Of a DNA stretch of 64,000 bases, positions 1-8,900 are shown piece after piece. This stretch comes from Thalassomonas haliotis (GTDB lineage Bacteria; Pseudomonadota; Gammaproteobacteria; Enterobacterales; Alteromonadaceae). Position numbers and translations under genes: made by a program. Below the pieces are notes generated by a model. That model was not told the origin of the DNA. It ran no database searches and saw nothing but the letters and a program-made list of their open reading frames with translations. The stretch is taken from NCBI RefSeq assembly GCF_028657945.1, contig NZ_CP059693.1:3224001-3288000 (forward strand), given 5' to 3'. Numbering within the stretch: position 1 is the first letter of the stretch; each line of letters begins with the position of its first letter.

Positions 1-255
1 TAAGTTTTCCAGTTCAACTTTTATCGGCCGCCCTGTCATATGCAGCTGGGACGAAATATTAACCAGCTGCTTTAGTGTCGCGCCTTTCAAACTAATGGGG
101 TATTTACGGCGAACGCTGAACAGGTCAACTTTATGACCGTAATAATTGGCAATCATGCAAATGGATGCCAGGCCACACTCCGCCGCTTCGCTTTGTAAGA
201 TAACCGGAAGTTTTTTCTTATTGGAGAATCTTAGTTTATCTTTTACGTTTTCCAT
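1..255 (-). CDS. C39-peptidase ABC exporter, N-terminal part (cut by window edge)
   Basis: Only the first 85 codons are inside the window. They form the start of a C39 peptidase domain: the stretch ILQSEAAECGLASICMIANY holds the oxyanion Gln21 and the catalytic Cys27, as in the CvaB/RaxB/LagD bacteriocin exporters. In that family the domain cuts the leader of a substrate peptide after Gly-Gly while the ABC transporter exports the core through the inner membrane. The start ATG at 255 has an AAGAGAG ribosome site. The gene lies 38 bases downstream of the HlyD-type gene on the same strand, and a double-glycine peptide gene diverges from the pair, so an export role for that peptide is likely. The membrane and ATPase domains lie off the left edge and cannot be checked. 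Confidence 0.9.
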   Translation of the reverse strand, partial: MENVKDKLRFSNKKKLPVILQSEAAECGLASICMIANYYGHKVDLFSVRRKYPISLKGATLKQLVNISSQLHMTGRPIKVELENL

Positions 256-293
256 GGCGCTCTCTTAAACCTGCTGTTAGCTAAAGCAAAGGA

Positions 294-1544
294 TTAACTG
301 TGCTCGATAGAAGATAAGATAGGCTCAAAGATCCAGCCTAATATACTGCGACTATCACCTATCACATCAGCGTCAAGTAACATGCCCGTTTGCAATGCAA
401 CCGACTTTTCATTCAATGTAATGTGTTGTTGTGCCAGCGTAATGGTTGCCCGGTAAGACGGGCCTTCGACTAAAGACTCGACCTTTGCCTGGTAGGGATC
501 GATCAGGGTTTTTGAAATGCTGCTTATCTTGCCTTTGAACATGCCGAACTTTTGATAGGGAAATGCGTGATAGCGCATATTGATATCCTGCCCTTCCTGA
601 ATTTGCCCTATGGCACTGGCGGTAATATAAACCTCGGCAACCAGTTGCCTGTCTTGCGGCAATAACATCATCAAGGGCTTATTTACTTCAACGAAGTTAC
701 CCTGCCGGTAATAAATATTGGCCACCACCCCGGCCTTGGGGGCGGTTATCAGATAGAACCTGTCGGCCTCTTTTTGTGCCAGTTCACGCTGTAAATTCTC
801 AAGCGTTTGCTGGTAGCCCACCACCATAGACTGGCCCTGTAATTTCGTATTTCTGATATTTTTCTCTGTGGTATCGGCCAGCTCCAGTAGATTTAACCGT
901 TCACGGGTCAGCGATTTAATCGCCAACCTGGCTTCTAAAACCTGGGCATATTTTGCGTTGTATTCCATTTGTGTTGCTTGTTGCGCTTTTTTCAGCTTGG
1001 AAATAATGGAAAGCTCAGATCGCAGCAAGGTTAAGTAATCAGTCTTGATTTCTATTTCATCAGCCCTTTGCTGGGCCTTGTTGGTATAGTTTTTTGCCGA
1101 GCGGGCAAGATCTTCTAATTCAAGGGCATTTAGCTTAGTTTGGTAATCAATTTTTTCCTCGGTTAATTTCAGGCTGCCGCGAATACTATTGATCAACTTC
1201 TCGTTAATCGTGCCATCTTTCCCGTCTCTTTCTGTCCTTACTCTGTATAGGGGAGCGCCCTGCTCAACCTTTTCTCCTTCCTTTATATAGATTTTGTCAA
1301 TGATGCCGGGCTGATAGGCCATTACTTTCGTATCGCCGCCTTTGCTTTTCAGCACGCCTTTAACAGGAAGCGAATGGGTAAATTGTCCCAACGAAAAAAA
1401 GGCCAGGGCAATAGTTAGCAGAACGAGAATAAAACCTGTGATAACAGTGAAACTGACAGGACGAATGAGCACAACATCTCCGTGCCTGGTGGTCATAGCC
1501 TCAATAACTTCTTTTCTAAAAAGTTGACGTTTTTTTGTTGCCAT
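294..1544 (-). CDS. HlyD-family membrane fusion protein (CvaA/RaxA type)
   Basis: This is a periplasmic adaptor that links an inner-membrane ABC exporter to a TolC-like outer-membrane channel. One membrane span is visible at about residues 33-53, followed by a first lipoyl-like half (VMAYQPGIIDKIYIKEGEKV, about 72-91), a long charged coiled-coil region (about 115-260), the second lipoyl half (ITAPKAGVVANIYYRQGNFV) and a C-terminal beta-barrel. The length of 416 residues is normal for CvaA-type adaptors. It is transcribed just ahead of the C39 exporter, 38 bases apart, and the two probably form one operon. The only nearby candidate substrate is the double-glycine peptide at 1916-2080. Confidence 0.92.
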   Translation of the reverse strand: MATKKRQLFRKEVIEAMTTRHGDVVLIRPVSFTVITGFILVLLTIALAFFSLGQFTHSLPVKGVLKSKGGDTKVMAYQPGIIDKIYIKEGEKVEQGAPLYRVRTERDGKDGTINEKLINSIRGSLKLTEEKIDYQTKLNALELEDLARSAKNYTNKAQQRADEIEIKTDYLTLLRSELSIISKLKKAQQATQMEYNAKYAQVLEARLAIKSLTRERLNLLELADTTEKNIRNTKLQGQSMVVGYQQTLENLQRELAQKEADRFYLITAPKAGVVANIYYRQGNFVEVNKPLMMLLPQDRQLVAEVYITASAIGQIQEGQDINMRYHAFPYQKFGMFKGKISSISKTLIDPYQAKVESLVEGPSYRATITLAQQHITLNEKSVALQTGMLLDADVIGDSRSILGWIFEPILSSIEHS

Positions 1545-1915
1545 CTGCTTCCCTGAAATTGATGTTCAATAAAATGAGAGAGAAATTTTATTCGTCAATC
1601 TTGCTGAGCCAGTGCCATCTAGCACCTGCCTTGATTGCTTTCGAATGGCTTGCTTATAAATCATACGACTTTGATAGGGCTATTAAAAATAAACCCCGGT
1701 CATTAATCGCTAATAACCGGCCAAAAATATTGACTAATTGAGACAAAATTCGTCAATTTCAGGCCAAATAAAGTAGCCGAGCTTCAAAATAGCAAAAAAG
1801 CTATTAACCTAGCGCAAGGGATAGCGTCTTTTATTTTCTGCTGAGGTAAAAGTGTTGTGATCCCCTTTACTCTTTCTTTGCACAAGAGAACATTAAACGA
1901 GAGGAATATGTGACC
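1545..1915. other. Divergent intergenic region between HlyD gene and peptide gene
   Basis: About 370 AT-rich bases with no convincing gene. It must hold the promoters of the exporter genes (minus strand) and of the peptide gene (plus strand). I could not pick out a specific operator. A 68-codon plus-strand reading frame here has no ribosome site and no protein-like character. Confidence 0.4.
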
Positions 1916-2080
1916 ATGACGGAAGATAACGCTAGTAGCATAAATAAAAATAGCAACACAGAGGCAGAAATAGCTGAAAATGAACTAAGCGAATTAGAAG
2001 AGTCTATTTTGTCGGAGACAAGCGGCGGCACTGGTGGCGGCTCCGAGCCTCACAACCCCAATATTGGCTGTGGCGACTAA
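1916..2080 (+). CDS. Double-glycine leader peptide, candidate secreted RiPP/bacteriocin precursor
   Basis: A 54-residue reading frame with an AGAGGA ribosome site ten bases before the ATG; an in-frame GTG at 1910 is an alternative start. The leader is acidic and amphipathic (AENELSELEESILSETSGG) and has the L/E spacing and Gly37-Gly38 end expected of C39-peptidase substrates. The predicted core is 16 residues, TGGGSEPHNPNIGCGD, with three more glycines right after the cut and a single Cys52. No modification enzyme gene lies next to it. The divergent C39 exporter and HlyD genes 370 bases away are the obvious export machinery. I do not recognise the core peptide. Bacteriocin, signalling peptide or other secreted peptide are all possible. 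The GG-leader reading is direct; the function is inference. Confidence 0.75.
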   Translation: MTEDNASSINKNSNTEAEIAENELSELEESILSETSGGTGGGSEPHNPNIGCGD

Positions 2081-2244
2081 GTTTACCTGGCTGACACCAT
2101 AGGTTTGGCCGCAAGACAACTCAAAATATCCCGGTAATTACAGCGAGGTGGCTTGTAGTCGAATGACGCCTCGGCTTTTGCCATAACTCCCTTTTATCGA
2201 AATATTCATGCAAAAACGTCATTACGCTTGTTCACCAGTAAAGC

Positions 2245-3249
2245 TTAGTTATGACGAATAAATTGTCCTCTTCTTGGCCGGCCTAATTCAACAAGTTTAT
2301 TGCTGCCCTGGTTCCAGCTGACAAAGTAATCACTGAATAACGCAGGAATAGGTATTTGCTTTTTATGCCCTTGAGCATCGACAATGTTTCTCTGAAAACC
2401 AAAATGAAGATGAACATCTTTAGTACCTGATTTTCCTATTGCCGCAATTTCTTGTCCTGAGGCAACTTTATCTCCTGCTGCAACTAAAATTGATCCCATT
2501 TTTAGATGAACAAAGCGACTGACTTCCCCTTCCCCGTGATCAATTTCAATATAATTGGCTTTACCGGGCCGAGTCCCCGGCTTGCCATCTTTTTCACCGT
2601 CGTGAACTTTAATAACGGTTCCGGCAGCAGGAGAAAATACCGGCAGGCCAAATGAAAAGTTATCCTTTAACTCCGTTCCCTTCGAATATTGGCCAAGCTC
2701 ATTCACTTTAAGAATATCGTAAGAAAAATGTCCGCGACTTAAATGGCGTCGGTGCTCGACACCAAAATCATAACCGGACGAAATAAACCATGTACCTTGC
2801 AAGGGAAATCTGTAGGTATTTTTTTGCTCAAACCGTTCGAGTTTTATCGATTTCTTCATAAGGCTTTTATCATTGGAAAAAAACTCTACTACAAGCCGAT
2901 CTGCATTTAACTTTTTTGGCAGCATCATATGGAAGCCTGTAGATGTAATGCCTCCATCGTCCATTGTTCTCAGGTAGGCCGACAGCGTACTTTTAGCATA
3001 TTCAACATGGTTAAGTTGCTCCCCTGCCGAGTAGTGGCTGACTTCTAAACGATCGATATCAACCTTTATGCCTTTTATGTCAATGCCAAAATTCCAGTTT
3101 TCAAAACCAATATCACTCGAGATTTTATAAATAACATCATCGTGCGGCAGGATCCGAACAGTTGCTTTATCCATACCCCAAGCAGGGAGCAAAGCTGAAA
3201 CAAGCAAAATGCTCGCTAAGGTTTTGTAAAAAATTGGCTTAACATTCAT
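2245..3249 (-). CDS. Secreted M23-family metallopeptidase
   Basis: A 334-residue protein with an N-terminal signal peptide (about 1-25). After a beta-rich N-terminal domain comes a LytM/M23 fold: HFSYDIL (first zinc-binding His and Asp region), GTVIKVHDGEKDG, YIEIDHGEGEVSRFVHL, then the HxH signature in KDVHLHFGF near residue 280. M23 enzymes are zinc endopeptidases that cut peptide cross-links of cell-wall glycan or, in some cases, other peptides. The gene is monocistronic in appearance. It ends 165 bases from the double-glycine peptide gene in a convergent arrangement, and nothing in the sequence ties it to peptide maturation. Confidence 0.85.
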   Translation of the reverse strand: MNVKPIFYKTLASILLVSALLPAWGMDKATVRILPHDDVIYKISSDIGFENWNFGIDIKGIKVDIDRLEVSHYSAGEQLNHVEYAKSTLSAYLRTMDDGGITSTGFHMMLPKKLNADRLVVEFFSNDKSLMKKSIKLERFEQKNTYRFPLQGTWFISSGYDFGVEHRRHLSRGHFSYDILKVNELGQYSKGTELKDNFSFGLPVFSPAAGTVIKVHDGEKDGKPGTRPGKANYIEIDHGEGEVSRFVHLKMGSILVAAGDKVASGQEIAAIGKSGTKDVHLHFGFQRNIVDAQGHKKQIPIPALFSDYFVSWNQGSNKLVELGRPRRGQFIRHN

Positions 3250-3369
3250 AAACGAGCATCCATATAAGTTTATATTTTAGCTGGCCACTACTTGCGGCTA
3301 GCCTGACATAATATGTTGAGTATGTTGTCACTCTTTTTTGTTTTTCAAACAATATGACAGCTTACCGAG

Positions 3370-3885
3370 TCATGATTTATGTTCTTGCTGACCATTATTG
3401 TTAAGCCAATCCGATGAAGGGTCATAAATCATCACGCAAGGCTTGTCTGAAAATGAATGCCATACCTGCAGCTCCATATATTCAACTTCTTTACCATCAG
3501 TGGCGCGAACATATAAGCTTGCTGAATCCACGACACCAACTAATTGAGATGGCTTCTGGGGGATCCCTATCTGATCAATTTCACCGGCCCATGTAACATC
3601 CAATACGGCTCCTTGGCGATCAAAAGCCTCAACAGAATGAATATATGCTTTTCTTTTCGACTTGTTAAAAAGAGCGCACATCAATACACATTGCCCGTGT
3701 TTCAGTTTTTTTAACTCTGGATGTATTGGTACGCCTAAGATGATGCGTTCGTCTGATTTCAATTCAGCTTGGATGTTGCGCGTTAGCTTATAGCTTAAAA
3801 AAGCACACAGACCAGCCAATATCGCCGCCAGAGCCGCCAAACTGGTCGCTAGCATAGTTGTTACCTGTAACGTTTCTGCACTCAT
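3370..3885 (-). CDS. Hypothetical membrane-anchored protein
   Basis: A 171-residue protein with one N-terminal membrane span (about 8-33, alanine/leucine rich) and a soluble beta-rich remainder. No catalytic motif is visible and I do not recognise the family. The layout of a short N-terminal span followed by a domain of about 135 residues is common in small accessory proteins of integron cassettes and phage-related islands. An attC-like site begins 21 bases upstream of its start codon, which supports an accessory origin. No function is proposed. Confidence 0.6.
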   Translation of the reverse strand: MSAETLQVTTMLATSLAALAAILAGLCAFLSYKLTRNIQAELKSDERIILGVPIHPELKKLKHGQCVLMCALFNKSKRKAYIHSVEAFDRQGAVLDVTWAGEIDQIGIPQKPSQLVGVVDSASLYVRATDGKEVEYMELQVWHSFSDKPCVMIYDPSSDWLNNNGQQEHKS

Positions 3886-3905
3886 AATACGATCCCTCGA
3901 CTGAT

Positions 3906-3986
3906 GGTTAACGCTCCCCTAAACGGCAGGCACTTGTTGCAAGTCCGGTGCAGCTGGCCGCACACATTAGAGGCGTGTTGTTATAG
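3906..3986 (-). repeat. Solitary attC-like recombination site
   Basis: The plus strand runs from a GGTTAAC core-like box to GTTATAG about 80 bases on, with complementary inner arms (CCCCTAA near 3916 and TTAGAGG near 3967). Read on the minus strand it has the VCR-like order TATAAC, ACGCCTCTAA ... TTTAGGGGAGCG, TTAACC. The stop codon of the 3981-4364 gene lies inside it, as is usual for cassette genes. It stands alone, about 6 kb from the main cassette array. Confidence 0.65.
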
Positions 3987-4364
3987 ACCTCTGGTCCAGT
4001 AGCCTAATATATGAAAAGCTCGCTTTTCCCTGTCATATTTAAGCCGTATACCGATATTTTTAACTTGCTCACAAATAATAAATATATGGTGGCTTGCTGT
4101 TCCATCTCCTGCTTTATTATCACCTAAAACCACCTCTGTTTTGCAATTCGCGGAAAAGTTGCTTCTTAAACTTTTTAACTGCTCACCTAATGCCGCGCCA
4201 AGTCGAATGATGTTAGGGTGCTCAAGAGCTCCTTTTGAAAAAACGCTCTCCGATAAAGTTTCTTCTAAAAGGTAATAGCCAACTTTTTCAGCCAACAAGT
4301 CTTGCTCTTGATCATTTGAGCACGACATCAGCAAAGCTAAAAGGATGACTGTGATTAGTTTCAT
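3981..4364 (-). CDS. Small putative lipoprotein, cassette-like
   Basis: A 127-residue protein that starts with a lipoprotein signal peptide (MKLITVILLALLMSCSND; lipobox LMSC with Cys15). The mature part has a conserved-looking beta-rich end (SHHIFIICEQVKNIGIRLKY). No family is recognised. Its stop codon overlaps the attC-like site at 3906-3986, so the gene plus that site has the form of a single mobile integron cassette. The cellular place is probably the periplasmic face of a membrane. The role is unknown. Confidence 0.6.
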   Translation of the reverse strand: MKLITVILLALLMSCSNDQEQDLLAEKVGYYLLEETLSESVFSKGALEHPNIIRLGAALGEQLKSLRSNFSANCKTEVVLGDNKAGDGTASHHIFIICEQVKNIGIRLKYDREKRAFHILGYWTRGL

Positions 4365-4647
4365 ATAAGTCTACATAGGCTGTGGTTAGCCGAAAAACTT
4401 CGCACTTTCGCCAGAGACATTACCGGCTAAACTACTATTAAATGCCCTGATTTTATATTTTTATAACCCATCATCAATAAGTTAGCAATTTCCTATTTTA
4501 TAGCGACACGCTTGAAAGCGGCATTTTGTCAGGTTTACGCAGGAAGTACTGTTTTCTGATTTGTCCCTCATCGGCGGCATTGCCTGGCAGTGAAGGCGAA
4601 AACACCTGGACCAAGCTCCTGTCAGACCCATATCTGTTACCTATTTA

Positions 4648-4875
4648 TCAAAATACTTCGTCGTCACTATAAACATTAACGGCAAGTTCACCTTGAGCAT
4701 TTTCAGAAAGCAAAAAGTTTATCGGCTTGCAACATACCTGGCAGTCTTCAATATAATGCTGCTCCAGATCGGCAGAGTCGATTAACACGTCAATGGTTTC
4801 ACCACAGTAAGGACAATTTATAGATTGCTCAGTTAATTGATTCAATTTCTTCAACGCCCCCAGGCTTACCGACAA
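4648..4875 (-). CDS. CPXCG-motif cysteine-rich small protein
   Basis: About 75 residues with two Cys pairs, NCPYCGE and CQVCCKPI, spaced as in the small CPXCG zinc-ribbon family common in gammaproteobacteria. The acidic tail ends in SDDEVF. The family function is unknown and a structural zinc site is likely. The listed start is a TTG with no good ribosome site. The family usually begins close to the sequence NQLTEQSINCPYCG, so the true start may be a TTG about ten codons later. Confidence 0.75.
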   Translation of the reverse strand: MSVSLGALKKLNQLTEQSINCPYCGETIDVLIDSADLEQHYIEDCQVCCKPINFLLSENAQGELAVNVYSDDEVF

Positions 4876-5066
4876 AGATCACCGTCCATTAAGTACAAAG
4901 CTAATACGGGCAGACAATTTCCCCGAAAACGGTGCAACAGCTTTGCTCATTAATTTAGCACGATATTATGAAGATACCTTAATAAATACGGCTACCCCAC
5001 TGCCATTTGCCTCTGTTTTTATAGTCGCTGTAGAGAAACCCGCCCCAGCACTGCCCCTTCCCCATA

Positions 5067-5098
5067 GCTGAATACGTATTCATACATACGTATTCAGC
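5067..5098. promoter_or_regulatory. 13-bp inverted repeat upstream of the pullulanase operon
   Basis: GCTGAATACGTAT (5067-5079) and ATACGTATTCAGC (5086-5098) are perfect complements around a six-base spacer. No T-run follows, so a terminator is unlikely and a dimeric-regulator operator is more plausible. It lies about 145 bases before the PEP-CTERM gene, in an AT-rich gap (4876-5241) that otherwise shows no gene. The regulator is unknown. Confidence 0.45.
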
Positions 5099-5241
5099 AG
5101 CATAAATAGCTTTATCTGGCGTTTAATTAACAGACAACAAGGGCAATGCAGGCACTAAGACCTGTGGCAACAGTGTCATACACCAAACAAAAATAAACGA
5201 TCAATAAAAACAAAAAAACAAACAATAAAAATAAGGTAACT

Positions 5242-5919
5242 ATGATGAAAATAAGAGAATTTTTAGCCGTAGCATTCGTGCTGTTCGTTAATGCCAATGC
5301 GTATGGCGGCATCATTAACAATGGTGATTTCCAAAGCTGTGACTTTCAACATTGGCAAAAAGACACCGACGGCGGTGGCGACCCGGGGGCAACGGGAGAT
5401 TTCAGCATCAATAACAATGCCGGCGACTGTAGCGCAGCGATTAGTGTCGACCTTTTAGAGGGCGCCAGCGCATTTAGTGCCAATACCCTGTTCACCGCCT
5501 TAGATTTAACTGTCGCCAGTGGTGATTTACGGCTTAGTTTTGACTGGGATTTTTCCGGTCGTGATGACGGCAGTTTATTTGCCGATAATTTCTTTGTCAG
5601 CTTAGGCAATGGCACGGGAAATTTATTTAACGCCAACGGTGAACATGGTCACCTGATCGAAGCCACCAGCAGCTATGGCTCCGGCTCATTTTCGGTATTG
5701 CTGGACAGTAGCTTTTATAATCAAAGTGATTGGACATTGGATTTTTCCGTGCAAGGCGGCTGGAATGCCAACTCCTCTTTATCTTCCACGCTTAACATAA
5801 ACAATGTTTCATTAACCTCAGTAATGGCCTCAGTGCCTGAACCCGGCACGCTCATCATCTTGCTTATTGCTATAACGGGCTTAATGACCCAGCAACGCAT
5901 CAATGCCATTAGAGGGTAA
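5242..5919 (+). CDS. PEP-CTERM sorting-domain secreted protein
   Basis: A 225-residue protein with a signal peptide (about 1-22, ending in NANAYG) and a C-terminal PEP-CTERM tail: VPEPGTL, a hydrophobic span IILLIAITGLM, then a short basic end. Such tails are recognised and processed by an exosortase at the inner membrane, with the mature protein going to the surface or exopolysaccharide layer. The body is a beta-sandwich-like domain rich in Asn, Asp and Ser (GGIINNGDFQSCDFQHW opening), typical of carbohydrate-binding-like PEP-CTERM proteins. It ends five bases before the pullulanase start, so the two are very likely co-transcribed and may act together on glucans. No exosortase gene is in the window. 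Confidence 0.85.
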   Translation: MMKIREFLAVAFVLFVNANAYGGIINNGDFQSCDFQHWQKDTDGGGDPGATGDFSINNNAGDCSAAISVDLLEGASAFSANTLFTALDLTVASGDLRLSFDWDFSGRDDGSLFADNFFVSLGNGTGNLFNANGEHGHLIEATSSYGSGSFSVLLDSSFYNQSDWTLDFSVQGGWNANSSLSSTLNINNVSLTSVMASVPEPGTLIILLIAITGLMTQQRINAIRG

Positions 5920-5924
5920 CTGTC

Positions 5925-8900
5925 ATGAATCTTTATAAAAAAGCCAGACAGGTATTAATACAGCTACTGATGCCGCTAGTAATGCTGTTATTGATGTTAC
6001 TGAACCCTCCTTTGGTTCATGCCGCCTGGGAAACCACCGCAGAAACTCACTTTAATTATTCGCCCCGTCCGGTTTTTGACCGCATCAATAATCAATATTT
6101 ATCCATTGTGGCCATCACCAACCAGGGCAGTGAAAAATTAACCGGTCCGTTTCGCGTTTATATCCCCTCAAGCAGCCACCAGGTGCAAAACCTTGATGGA
6201 ACCGACGACGGCATCCCCTACATAAATTTGCCCATTGAAACTCTGGCCGCGGGTGACAGCCATCAATTTACTTTACAACTTGAGCTGAAGCGTGCGCTTA
6301 TTTCATTTGAATTAATCAATAAAGTCGAAGTGACGGATAACGCTACCGGGCTTGAATTAGCCGAGGATCAAATAGCGATTTTTTATCAGCGCCAAGACGG
6401 TAACTACGACGGCTGGGGCTTACACCTGTGGAACGGTGAAGGTTGCGGTAACTACGCGGCGCCAACCGTTAACAGCCCTCATTTTTCTCAATGGTCATCT
6501 CCATACCCTGTTGACGGTGTACACCCACAATATGGCGGCTATTATATTCTTAATGTAGAACCCGGTGCCGACTGTTATAACTTTATTATCCACCAAGGCA
6601 ACAACAAAGCGCTTGGGGCAAATAATAGCCGTTTTGAGCCGGTAAAAGCCATGCAGGGCCAACAGGCTTTTACCTTTCACGGTTATCCTGAAATATGGTA
6701 TCAGCCAATAACAACCCGCCCTGTTTTTCTTGATGGCGCACGCGCTCACTGGTTGGACACCGGCACTTTATTATGGTCAACCGATATCACCGATGCCGAC
6801 AGCTACCGCTTATATTATGCAAGCGATGCCGGTATCGACCTTATCAGCCAAGCGCTGCTCACCAACCTGCCCTACAAGTCACTTACCGCCACAGAAGCTA
6901 ACGCCAGCTACTATCAGCAAAACCCTCATTTAAGCGGCTTTACCGGCTTTAGCTTAGCAATCGATGATAGCCAGGCCAGGCAATTGGCCAAAAGTCAGCT
7001 GTTAGCCGTAGCATTAGATCAACAAGGCAACTTGCTCGATGCAACCCGGGTACAATTGCCACGCTTATTGGATTATTTGTACACCCGCAATAGCGCTGAT
7101 GCCGATGAAGCAAGCTTAGGGCTAAGTTATCAAGACCAGCAGGTGACAGCCTCGGTATGGGCACCTACCGCAGCACAAGTTGCGATAAAAATTTACAATG
7201 CCGCCAAACAAGAAACAGCCACTGAAGCAATGATACTTGACCAAGAGACCGGCATTTGGTCTTACAGCACAGCAAAAGCGGCGGTTGACCGTTTTTATTA
7301 TCGCTATCAGTTAACCGTGTTCCATCCGCTGACCAATAAAATTGAAACCTTAACCACTACAGATCCCTACTCGGTCGGCTTATCAACGAATGGCCGATAC
7401 AGCCAATTTGTTGATTTAAGCGATGACGACTTAAAACCACCAGGTTGGGATGACCATCTAGTGCCAACCGTGGCAAACGTTGAAGACAGCATTATTTATG
7501 AAGGTCATATTCGTGACTTTAGTATTCTCGACCAAAGTACCAGTGCAGCAAATCGCGGTAAGTATCTGGCTTTTACCGAAGCGAATAGTTTACCTATGCA
7601 GCATTTGCAGCAGCTACAAGCCGCAGGACTCACCCATTTTCATGTTTTACCGGCCAACGATATCGCCTCAATTGAAGAAGACACCGGCAAACGTGTTGAT
7701 GTAACCGATACCGTCGCAGACTTATGTCAATTAAACGCCGATGCACCGGTATGCGGTGTTGAAAGTCAAGATTCAGTATTGCTTGATGTATTAAAAAGTT
7801 ATGAGCCAAGTACCACTCAAGCACAGGCACTGGTAGAGTCAATGCGCCGTTTTGATGGCTTTAACTGGGGTTATGACCCGCAACACTTTGCCGCGCCTGA
7901 AGGCAGTTATGCCTCAAACCCTGACGGGGTTAGCCGCATTATCGAAATGCGCGCCATGAACCAGGCACTGCATGAAACAGGACTAAGGGTAGTACTGGAT
8001 GTGGTATATAACCATACCGCTTCATCCGGCTTATACGATAATGCGGTATTAGATAAAGTGGTGCCGGGTTACTACCATAGATTAAATGAAATCAGCGGTG
8101 CCATAGAAACCTCAACCTGCTGTGAAAATACCGCAACAGAGCACAGGATGATGGCTAAATTGATGAATGATTCGTTAGTTAGCTTTGCCAAACATTTTGG
8201 TTTTGACGGCTTCAGGTTTGACTTAATGGGACATATTCCCAAGCAGGCAATACTTGATGCACGCCAGGCGGTGTTGGCAATAGATAGCGACAGCTACTTT
8301 TATGGCGAAGGCTGGAATTTCGGCGAAGTGGCCGATAACCGCCGTTTTGAACAAGCCTCACAACTTAACATGGCCGGCAGCGAAATAGGCACCTACTCTG
8401 ACCGGCAGCGTGATGCCGTTCGCAGCGCCGCCTTATTTAATAACGGCGGCAGTTTAGGCGAGCAAGATGTACTGCGTATTGGTTTAGTGGGTAATATCGA
8501 CCGTTATCAGTTTGTTGCCGCCAGCGGTAATTACCTATCTGCTTATGATTATCAATGGAACGGCCAACCCGCAGGTTACAGCAGCGACCCTGCCGACACG
8601 GTTAATTATGTCTCTAAACATGACAATGAAACCTTATGGGATCAGCTGCAATATCATTTACCCGCGCAAATGAGCCTGGCCGATAAAGTACGCGTGCAAA
8701 ACATCGCCCTGTCTTTACCCCTGTTAAGCCAGGGGATCCCGTTTTTACAAATGGGAGCAGACTTAATTCGCTCAAAGTCAATGGACAGAAATACCTATGA
8801 TGCCGGTGACTGGTTTAACCGGGTCGATTTTACCCAAACCCAAAGCAACTGGAATATTGGCCTGCCCTTAGCCCAGGACAACCAAAGCAAATGGTCAATA

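Noticed and set aside
1535-1741. A 68-codon plus-strand frame in the exporter/peptide gap
   Set aside because: It overlaps the HlyD gene start, has no ribosome site and no protein-like pattern.
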